DNA of 8,145 nt, taken from contig JACQVJ010000222.1 of the NCBI GenBank assembly GCA_016209805.1, forward strand, positions 1 to 8,145. The letters run 5' to 3'. Below the pieces are notes generated by a model. It made no database searches. It was given only the letters and a program-made list of their open reading frames with translations, and was not told the DNA's origin. The stretch is from Ignavibacteriota bacterium. GTDB lineage: Bacteria > Bacteroidota > Ignavibacteria > UBA10030 > UBA6906. A program made the translations under genes and the position numbers. Below are positions 1 through 5,205 of the stretch, piece after piece. The number at the start of each line of letters is the position of its first letter. Within the stretch, counting starts at the first letter, position 1.

Positions 1-598
1 ACTCCGCATCATGTGAACGTCCCTGTTCAAGGACTTTCGTAACAAACATTCTCGTTTGAAGCTCATCTATGGCCTTGTCGAATCCTACTCCATCGCTCTT
101 CCCGTTTCGGGAAAGTATGTGCTTGAGTTCCTTTGTCGGCTGGGGTGATCGTTTGGAAAGCACATCCATGATGCTTTTTGCCGTTCCAGAAAGACGTCCT
201 CGCGTATACTCCGTCTGATAGTCGCCCTTAAGGCCTGAACGCTCCGTCAGTGCGTAGAAGTACGGGAGAAACTCAAGAGAAACGACGCTTGGCCGGCCCC
301 TAATCACTTTCCCGTAATAGATCGCTCCCGCCTCAGGAAGTATATCCCGAATCTCCCAGGCATATGATAGATAATACTTTCTCGGATGGTGAGCATGACC
401 TGGTGGCAGCCCGAAACCTGTCACTGCCTGCCACAAGCTTGGTAACTCAACACTGTCAGACTTGAAAGCAAAGCAATAGCCTACTCTGTTGATAAACCGA
501 AGTGCTTGGTTCTTGTTCTTGATGAGTGTTGTTGCTCCGCGATGATGGACCCCGTGCCGCCATCGTTCGACTTCCTCCCACGTATAATCAAGCTTCAT
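1..598 (-). CDS. AlkZ-related winged-helix protein (partial, C-terminus outside window)
   Basis: The minus strand is open from an ATG at 598 to the window edge: 199 codons without a stop. An in-frame TAA lies directly upstream of the ATG, so this is the first possible start, though no good Shine-Dalgarno is visible. The N-terminal part contains FINRVGYCFAF, ELPSLWQAVTGF, HHPRKYYLSYAW, AIYYGKVIRGRP and SLEFLPYFYAL. I associate these with small proteins annotated as AlkZ-related or uncharacterised, a recollection rather than a search result. Residues from about 135 to 195 (GRLSGTAKSIMDVLSK, then TKELKHIL, then DKAIDELQTRMFVTKV) read as a winged-helix DNA-binding domain. AlkZ/YcaQ enzymes are DNA glycosylases that unhook interstrand crosslinks, but I see no catalytic motif that proves such activity here. 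It follows ygfZ after about 60 nt. Some tens of C-terminal residues are probably missing. Confidence 0.6.
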   Translation of the reverse strand, partial: MKLDYTWEEVERWRHGVHHRGATTLIKNKNQALRFINRVGYCFAFKSDSVELPSLWQAVTGFGLPPGHAHHPRKYYLSYAWEIRDILPEAGAIYYGKVIRGRPSVVSLEFLPYFYALTERSGLKGDYQTEYTRGRLSGTAKSIMDVLSKRSPQPTKELKHILSRNGKSDGVGFDKAIDELQTRMFVTKVLEQGRSHDAE

Positions 599-658
599 TT
601 AGGGACCGAAATATTAGAAAAGAAACCATTACATTGAATCGTTCGGTAGAATGAACTC

Positions 659-1738
659 CTACAATTGAATTGGGATCTCGCAGACTGTTGCTTCCGTTTT
701 CTGTTCCCCAAACTTCAACGTTACTACGTCGTCAGGCTTGACTGTTCCATTTCTAACAATGGCAAGTGCCGCTGTCTTTCCGCGGATCGGAGTAGGACTC
801 ATACTTGTTACAACTCCAATCTCCAAGGAATTGAACATGACCAATCCACCAGATTCTCCTGGAGTTGACTCAGCAATGACCAACCCTACAACCTGTCGCT
901 GCACTTTATGATATGTGTCCAGTCGGGCGATAACTTCCTGACCGATATAGCACCCCTTGGTAAAGCTCACCGCACCGATAAGCCCAGCCTCATATGGATT
1001 GTAGCTCTCAGATATCTCCCCACCGGTCTGAGGAATTCCTTGGGAGATTCTGAACGCCTCATATGCCATTACACCAACCTTCACAATCTCACTTCGGTCT
1101 CCCTTACTTGATATGTAATCCCACAATCTCGTAGAGTGTCGGACATCAACAAGGATGTCCACAAAGTTGAGGCCAGAGCGTTGCTCCCAGGCAACTGTAG
1201 CTCCACCGAAGGCTGACAATACTTTTTGAAATTTATTGGGACGCAGATTGGCTTCGAGGACAGGTGCTGCAACATCTCCGACTTTAGGGCCAAGCAGGGA
1301 AATGAGTGCTGTAGATGAAGTAACGCTTGCGATCTTGACGTCATCCATAATACAGTATTTCTCGATCCAATGTGAAAGCCGTTCTTCATTTCCAGGCGAC
1401 GTAAGGACGAGAATGGAGGTTTCCCCGACGAGGAGAGTTACGTAGTCGATGAGTCTCCCCTTTTCGGTTGTGATCACAGATCCTACCACGTCTCCCGGTT
1501 TCGATTTGAGCAGGTCATTAGTGGAGAGTCGATGAAGAAGATCAAGCCGGTCCGCTCCGGTGATTTCGATTCTGCCAATCCAGGAGCGGTCAATCAAAGC
1601 GACACCGTTTGTTGCAGCATCGAATTCACTCTCGGGAGAAGAGTAGAATGCCGGGAGCGTGAGGCCATGATATTCCATCAGCAGCTCCGCCTCGGTCTTA
1701 TGCTTGTCAAACGACTCGCCAGTCTTTACAGAAGACAT
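659..1738 (-). CDS. ygfZ: Folate-binding protein YgfZ (GcvT-like, Fe-S cluster assembly/repair)
   Basis: The 359-residue product is a cytosolic GcvT-fold protein of the YgfZ/IBA57 family, which uses tetrahydrofolate to support assembly or repair of certain Fe-S enzymes. The diagnostic signature KGCYIGQE is at residues 261-268, with the family's conserved Cys at 263. Before it come an N-terminal GcvT-like region (LIDRSWIGRIEITGADRLDL, about 48-67, then LSTNDL) and the central domain; a small C-terminal barrel follows (RQVVGLVI to the end). True GcvT lacks the KGCYxGQE motif, so this is not the glycine-cleavage T-protein. I chose the ATG at 1738 because GGAGGAGG lies 4 nt upstream. A longer reading from a GTG at 1798 would start inside the tRNA-Lys gene and translate the hairpin, so I reject it. 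The stop is TAG. A terminator-like hairpin ends just before the Shine-Dalgarno, so expression probably depends on read-through or RNA processing from secG-tRNA. Confidence 0.93.
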   Translation of the reverse strand: MSSVKTGESFDKHKTEAELLMEYHGLTLPAFYSSPESEFDAATNGVALIDRSWIGRIEITGADRLDLLHRLSTNDLLKSKPGDVVGSVITTEKGRLIDYVTLLVGETSILVLTSPGNEERLSHWIEKYCIMDDVKIASVTSSTALISLLGPKVGDVAAPVLEANLRPNKFQKVLSAFGGATVAWEQRSGLNFVDILVDVRHSTRLWDYISSKGDRSEIVKVGVMAYEAFRISQGIPQTGGEISESYNPYEAGLIGAVSFTKGCYIGQEVIARLDTYHKVQRQVVGLVIAESTPGESGGLVMFNSLEIGVVTSMSPTPIRGKTAALAIVRNGTVKPDDVVTLKFGEQKTEATVCEIPIQL

Positions 1739-1742
1739 CTTT

Positions 1743-1750
1743 CCTCCTCC
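1743..1750 (-). promoter_or_regulatory. Strong Shine-Dalgarno of ygfZ (decides the start)
   Basis: On the minus strand this reads GGAGGAGG, 4 nt before the ATG at 1738. It fixes the ygfZ start against the longer in-frame GTG option that begins inside the tRNA. It directly abuts the T-rich tail of the upstream hairpin. Confidence 0.8.
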
Positions 1751-1782
1751 ACAAAACAGAAACGCCACCGTGAAAGTGGCGT
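1751..1782 (-). terminator. Terminator-like hairpin between tRNA-Lys and ygfZ
   Basis: On the minus strand a perfect 7-bp stem, ACGCCAC with GTGGCGT, encloses a 7-nt loop (1762-1782). An interrupted T-rich run, TTCTGTTTTGT, follows. It starts 7 nt after the mature tRNA 3' end, as expected for a tRNA transcript terminator. The broken T-run suggests incomplete termination. Because ygfZ begins only 12 nt after the tail, the hairpin could instead act as an attenuator or as a 5' cap for ygfZ mRNA released by tRNA processing. Confidence 0.6.
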
Positions 1783-1789
1783 CATCCAG

Positions 1790-1862
1790 TGCACCCACCA
1801 GGACTCGAACCTGGAACCCACTGATTAAGAGTCAGTTGCTCTACCAATTGAGCCATGGGTGC
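1790..1862 (-). tRNA. tRNA-Lys (anticodon CTT)
   Basis: A 73-nt cloverleaf fits completely on the minus strand. The acceptor stem is GCACCCA with TGGGTGC, and the discriminator base is A. The D-arm is GCTC-AATTGGTA-GAGC. The anticodon arm is ACTGA-CTCTTAA-TCAGT, giving anticodon CTT for Lys codon AAG. The variable loop is GGGTT, and the T-arm is CCAGG-TTCGAGT-CCTGG. All stems are fully paired. The 3' CCA is not encoded (the genome continues CTG), so it must be added by a nucleotidyltransferase. The gene lies 27 nt after the secG stop, and the spacer contains a small hairpin. A secG-tRNA linkage also exists in E. coli (secG-leuU), although the tRNA there is different. Confidence 0.97.
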
Positions 1863-1866
1863 CGGA

Positions 1867-1889
1867 AGAAACTCCTCGCACGAGTTTCT
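1867..1889 (-). repeat. Inverted repeat (8-bp arms) in secG-tRNA spacer
   Basis: On the minus strand AGAAACTC and GAGTTTCT form a perfect 8-bp stem around the 7-nt loop GTGCGAG. The repeat starts immediately after the secG TAG and ends 4 nt before the tRNA 5' end. An alternative, smaller stem, CTCG-TG-CGAG, shares the same bases. It may protect the secG mRNA 3' end once RNase P cuts at the tRNA 5' end, or act as a weak terminator. The T-run after it is too short for a convincing intrinsic terminator. Confidence 0.5.
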
Positions 1890-2234
1890 CTAATTTCCTT
1901 GTTCGGGTGAAGAAACCGGTGCCTGGGATGGCAACTGCGGCACCGGGGTGGTTGCCTGATTCGTTGCCCCCTGCTGCAGCACGCTCTCTACACCCGCCGT
2001 CCCCCGGGGAAGGAAGAAAATATTGATCAGAAGGCTTAGGACAATGAAGACAGTTGCAAGTATCTGGGTTGCTCGTATGAGAAAATCTGCAGTTCGCCGA
2101 ACGCCGAACACCATTCCGACCGAACCTCCACCGAACGTTCCCGCGAGGCCCCCTCCCTTGCTTGATTGCATCAACACAACAATGATCAAGAGAATGCTTA
2201 CGATAAGCTCAACTGCCAGAAGGAATGTGAACAT
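1890..2234 (-). CDS. secG: Preprotein translocase subunit SecG
   Basis: This 114-residue inner-membrane protein is the small third subunit of the SecYEG channel and assists SecA-driven export. Its architecture is typical. There is a first hydrophobic helix at residues 2-22, then the conserved loop QSSKGGGLAGTFGG (23-36) followed by VFGVRRTADFL (42-52). A second helix spans about 55-75. A polar tail rich in Gln, Pro, Thr and Ser (80-114) is probably disordered. Many bacterial SecG proteins are about 75-110 residues, and the length difference here lies in the tail. The ATG at 2234 has the Shine-Dalgarno TGAGGT 6 nt upstream. The stop is TAG. A sigma-70-like promoter is predicted about 40 nt before the start. 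The tRNA-Lys and ygfZ genes follow on the same strand, so a common primary transcript is likely. Confidence 0.96.
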   Translation of the reverse strand: MFTFLLAVELIVSILLIIVVLMQSSKGGGLAGTFGGGSVGMVFGVRRTADFLIRATQILATVFIVLSLLINIFFLPRGTAGVESVLQQGATNQATTPVPQLPSQAPVSSPEQGN

Positions 2235-2272
2235 CGCAATACCTCACAGATTCTTTACTTTGCTTGACACCC

Positions 2273-2301
2273 ATGATACGCATTTTGGCCTCATGAATCA
2301 A
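2273..2301 (-). promoter_or_regulatory. Predicted sigma-70-like promoter for secG-tRNA-ygfZ
   Basis: On the minus strand, TTGATT (-35, 4 of 6 consensus bases) is followed by a 17-nt spacer and TATCAT (-10, 5 of 6). It sits in the 87-nt gap between ribE and secG, with the expected transcription start about 30 nt upstream of the secG ATG. This is the best-looking promoter I found in an intergenic gap of the window. Similar matches occur by chance, and the organism may use different consensus sequences. Confidence 0.4.
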
Positions 2302-2321
2302 TACCATTGCCAATGCCAGAT

Positions 2322-2963
2322 TTAGTAGCCCCATTCCTTCAGCTTGTCCTCCGTAACCGACTCCGAAGGTTTTCCGTTCCTATTCATCAGTCGTTCAACA
2401 AACTTGCCGATCAAATCGAACTCAAGGTTTACCCTCCTGCCGGGTTTGAATTCACTGAATGTCGTCATCTCAAGAGTGTGTGGAATAATCGAAATGGTGA
2501 CATAATTCCCCTGAAGTGTTGCCACAGTCAGGCTTACCCCGTCGATTGCGATTGACCCAATGGGAATCACGTACCGGGCGAATTCAACCGGGAATTCTAC
2601 AGTCACTAACCAGCTGCTCTGTTTCTTCACTATTTGTTTCACCACGCCGATCCCATCCACGTGCCCCTGCACAAGGTGTCCCCCGATTCGATCAGAGATC
2701 TTCATGGGAAGCTCGATATTGATTCTTGAAGATGGCTGAAGTTCCCCAAGCGTCGTCTTCTTGAGGGTTTCTTCGACAGCTTCAACTGTGAAGGACCTCT
2801 CCCTCTTCTGAATCACAGTCTGACAGACACCGTTAACCGACACACTATCGTTGATCGACAACTCTCTTGCGGACACCGCCGCGTCGATTGTCAAATGTCT
2901 GCCTCCATCGATTTGAAGCGTTTCAATGAGAATCCCGATCTCTTGTATGATGCCAGTGAACAT
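2322..2963 (-). CDS. ribE: Riboflavin synthase (alpha subunit)
   Basis: The 213-residue product makes riboflavin by dismutation of two 6,7-dimethyl-8-ribityllumazine molecules, the last step of the pathway. It begins with the family signature MFTGIIQEIG. It shows the expected internal duplication of two lumazine-binding barrels, about 1-95 and 96-195. In lobe 1, SVNGVCQTV (42-50) carries Cys47 of the N-terminal active site; the usual residue after this Cys is Leu, and here it is Gln. Lobe 2 contains GHLVQGHVDG (95-104), IDGVSLTV (140-147) and PHTLEMTTF (161-169). A polar tail (about 192-213) ends the protein. The ATG at 2963 has the Shine-Dalgarno GAGGAA 5 nt upstream and lies 13 nt after the ribD stop, so the two genes are surely one operon. 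No terminator is visible after the TAA. Confidence 0.96.
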   Translation of the reverse strand: MFTGIIQEIGILIETLQIDGGRHLTIDAAVSARELSINDSVSVNGVCQTVIQKRERSFTVEAVEETLKKTTLGELQPSSRINIELPMKISDRIGGHLVQGHVDGIGVVKQIVKKQSSWLVTVEFPVEFARYVIPIGSIAIDGVSLTVATLQGNYVTISIIPHTLEMTTFSEFKPGRRVNLEFDLIGKFVERLMNRNGKPSESVTEDKLKEWGY

Positions 2964-2976
2964 ACTCGTTCCTCGC

Positions 2977-4104
2977 TTATCCGATTCTTGCCTGAAGTAG
3001 AACGTCTGTCCCGACCAATGTCGATGAGAGTTTTTTTATTGCGAGTGATTGAGTTGTCCCACCGAGCTCAAGTGCGGGCTGAAACGCAGGAATACCAGGT
3101 CCTAAAACTTGAGGGGCAACAAAGACACTAAGCTCATCCGCATAGTGTTCATAGAGAAATTGGCTGGCAGTCTGACTCCCCCCTTCAACAAGTATCGAAC
3201 CTATTGCTCGTTTATAGAGATCCGCTAGAACGGCCTTCAGTGGAAGCATGCCACCTTGCCCATGGTATCTCAACACGTGCACCCCCTGCGCCATAAGGTG
3301 CTGTACTTTTTTCAGCTTTTCAGTTGCAACGTCATTATCTACACAAACGAAAACACGACGGCCATGGAGCTCCGTGAACACCTTTGCCTCAGGTGACAGA
3401 TTGAGGTTTCCATCAAGAACAATCACATCGGGATGTCTCCGCCGCCGGGTCAACATCCTGACAGTCAACATCGGATCGTCAGCCCGGATCGTGCCTGCAC
3501 CTACCAGTATTGCATCGTATTCAGATCTCCATTTATGAACGAGCTTTCGAGATTGTTTCGATGTTATCCACTCGGGCGTTCGTTGTGCCCGGGCAATCTT
3601 CCCGTCCAGAGATTGAGCCACTTTAAGGTGAACGTATGGTAGGCCCTGGGTAATATGCTTGACAAACATCTTGTTCAGATCTTGGGCTTCTTCTTCAAGG
3701 ACGCCAACGGTAACAGCAACGCCAGCGCTTCTGAGTATCTGGATTCCTCTGCCCGAGACAATGGGATTCGGATCTTTCATACCTATAACGATTTTTCGAA
3801 TCCCCGACTCAAGCAACAAATCAGTGCATGGTGGAGTTTTCCCGAAGTGAGCGCATGGTTCCAGATTGATGTACAATGTTGCAGATCGCGCATTTCCCCG
3901 ATAGCTCTGGAGGCACACTACTTCTGCGTGGGGGCCACCGAAGCGCTTGTGGTATCCCCGTGCGACGATCTTCCCCTTCTTCACAAGAATCGCTCCCACC
4001 AAGGGATTTGGGCTGACCTTCCCCTTCCCCTTCTCAGCCAGTTGCAGGCATTCAGCCATGAACTCCTCATGGCCTGAACGGGATTTGGTGTTCTTTGATG
4101 CCAT
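2977..4104 (-). CDS. ribD: Bifunctional riboflavin biosynthesis protein RibD (deaminase/reductase)
   Basis: RibD deaminates the pyrimidine product of GTP cyclohydrolase II and then reduces its ribose side chain with NADPH. The 375-residue product has both domains. The N-terminal zinc deaminase (about 11-150) shows PHAE, with zinc ligand His59 and catalytic Glu61, and PCAHFGKTPPC with ligands Cys84 and Cys93. The C-terminal reductase (about 155-375) shows LKVAQSLDGKIA (160-171), GAGTIRADDPMLTVR (202-216) and VEGGSQTASQFL (306-317). Length matches the family. I chose the ATG at 4104; a TTG at 4113 would add three residues and touch the T-run of the upstream terminator. The Shine-Dalgarno is weak (GAG). 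A terminator-like hairpin ends 12 nt before the ATG, and the 84-nt gap has no room for an FMN riboswitch. ribE follows 13 nt downstream. Confidence 0.95.
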   Translation of the reverse strand: MASKNTKSRSGHEEFMAECLQLAEKGKGKVSPNPLVGAILVKKGKIVARGYHKRFGGPHAEVVCLQSYRGNARSATLYINLEPCAHFGKTPPCTDLLLESGIRKIVIGMKDPNPIVSGRGIQILRSAGVAVTVGVLEEEAQDLNKMFVKHITQGLPYVHLKVAQSLDGKIARAQRTPEWITSKQSRKLVHKWRSEYDAILVGAGTIRADDPMLTVRMLTRRRRHPDVIVLDGNLNLSPEAKVFTELHGRRVFVCVDNDVATEKLKKVQHLMAQGVHVLRYHGQGGMLPLKAVLADLYKRAIGSILVEGGSQTASQFLYEHYADELSVFVAPQVLGPGIPAFQPALELGGTTQSLAIKKLSSTLVGTDVLLQARIG

Positions 4105-4116
4105 AAGTCTCAAACC

Positions 4117-4148
4117 AAAAAGGACATCACAGCCACGCAGTGACGTCC
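4117..4148 (-). terminator. Intrinsic terminator after the oxidoreductase gene, abutting ribD
   Basis: On the minus strand a 9-bp stem, GGACGTCAC with GTGATGTCC (one G-U pair), encloses a 9-nt loop. TTTTT follows directly. Two further G-U pairs could extend the base. It lies 40 nt after the oxidoreductase stop, so it should end the xseA-xseB-dxs-oxidoreductase transcript. The T-run ends only 12 nt before the ribD ATG, so the same structure sits in the ribD leader and could act as an attenuator. I see no convincing promoter between the oxidoreductase stop and the hairpin. Confidence 0.72.
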
Positions 4149-4188
4149 CCAGAGCATTGAAAGAAGATCCCCCTAAATGGTCCGATCA

Positions 4189-5193
4189 TTACGATAGCGT
4201 GACTTCCCGCCCTGTCCTCACTGATTTGTACACTGCGTCGACAATTCTCATGCGTTGTACTGCTTCGTCACCCGTTGAAATCACTGGATGTACATTGCGC
4301 ACGGCTCCCAGAAAGTGCTTCAACTCGTTCTCATACGATCTCTTGAATAGGTGTTGATGAGACTCAAGCTTTGCGGGGGCAAGGTTTACAAGGTTGCCAT
4401 GGAGTTCCTTGTTGATTTTAAGTGGGCTGAGTGTCGCGCTTCCTTCAGTTCCAAAGATGTCGCAATAATACACGTCATCTTCAACGAAAACTGACCAGCT
4501 CACCTCGATATTCATGACCGATCCGTTCTTCATTGTGATGGTACTAAGAGATGTATCTTCAACTTCCTTGGTCCTGTGGCTGTAGTGGGTCGCAGTCACT
4601 CTCCTGACTTCTGGATAGCCCATCATCCAGTAGGCAACATCGAACATCACCAAACCCAAATCAATAAACACCCCTCCCCCCGATCGCGATTTCTGGGTCA
4701 GCCATGTTTCATTCGAAATGTTCTTTCGTAACCAGCCGGCTTTGACGTAGAAAATGTCGCCTATTTCCTTCCCTTCGAGAAAGCTCTTGAGGATCATCAT
4801 GTCCGGTCTGAAACGCTGGTTCATCCCAACCATGAGTTTCCTGTTCGCGGCCCGTGCAGCCTCGGCCATTTCGAGGGCTTCGCTGTAATGTCGGGCTATC
4901 GGCTTCTCTACAAGGACATCCTTACCAGCGTTCAGGGCTGGAATCGTTGCCTCTTTGTGGGCATCTGTGGACGTGCTGACGATGACTGCTTCGATCTCTT
5001 CGATCTCCATCATTTGGTTGATGTCGGTGAAGAATTTCTTGATTCCGAATTTCTCTGCAACCAGACTGACCCTGCTTCGGTCCCGGTCGCACACCGCGAC
5101 GATTTCAGCCTCGGGAAGCTTCTTCAGTATTGGAAGATGCACAACCTGTGCAATCCAGCCAAGTCCGACTACGCCGACTTTCACTTTGTCCAT
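4189..5193 (-). CDS. Gfo/Idh/MocA family NAD(P)-dependent oxidoreductase
   Basis: The 334-residue cytosolic protein has an N-terminal Rossmann fold: VGVVGLGWIAQVVHLPIL (6-23) with the GxGxxA dinucleotide loop, then VCDRDRSR (34-41). EKPIA follows with Lys97, the usual catalytic lysine. The C-terminal alpha/beta substrate domain is present (about 125-330). The family commonly uses Lys, Asp and His, with the last two in a D-x-x-x-H arrangement. Here GGGVFIDLGLVMFD (172-185) keeps Asp178 but has Val at 182 where His is expected. The substrate is unknown; the family acts mainly on sugars, inositols and nucleotide sugars. No Shine-Dalgarno precedes the ATG at 5193, which is 12 nt after the dxs stop, so translation may be coupled. 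A terminator follows. Family is certain, reaction unassigned. Confidence 0.9.
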   Translation of the reverse strand: MDKVKVGVVGLGWIAQVVHLPILKKLPEAEIVAVCDRDRSRVSLVAEKFGIKKFFTDINQMMEIEEIEAVIVSTSTDAHKEATIPALNAGKDVLVEKPIARHYSEALEMAEAARAANRKLMVGMNQRFRPDMMILKSFLEGKEIGDIFYVKAGWLRKNISNETWLTQKSRSGGGVFIDLGLVMFDVAYWMMGYPEVRRVTATHYSHRTKEVEDTSLSTITMKNGSVMNIEVSWSVFVEDDVYYCDIFGTEGSATLSPLKINKELHGNLVNLAPAKLESHQHLFKRSYENELKHFLGAVRNVHPVISTGDEAVQRMRIVDAVYKSVRTGREVTLS

Positions 5194-5205
5194 GTCGGGG
5201 AGGAG

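Noticed and set aside
1081..1389. Other open frames on both strands, such as this one inside ygfZ, 6659-7022 inside dxs, and 3655-4077 and 6844-7302 on the plus strand.
   Set aside because: They overlap well-supported genes, and their translations show no recognisable motif. They are best explained as shadows of the real frames.
1739..1798. A 20-residue N-terminal extension of ygfZ from a GTG at 1798.
   Set aside because: It would start inside the tRNA-Lys acceptor arm and translate the terminator hairpin. The ATG at 1738 has an excellent Shine-Dalgarno and fits the family.
2235..2325. The small palindrome CATTGGCAATG after ribE as a terminator.
   Set aside because: Its arms are 5 nt around a single base, so it cannot form a stable hairpin, and no T-run follows.
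3031..3037. A run of seven A on the minus strand near the end of ribD (Ile-Lys-Lys-Leu) as a possible slippery site.
   Set aside because: The reading frame continues normally to a family-typical C-terminus, and I see no stimulatory structure. It is most likely just two AAA lysine codons.
4105..4188. An FMN riboswitch in front of ribD.
   Set aside because: The gap is too short, and I find none of the conserved FMN-element segments. Only a terminator-type hairpin is visible.
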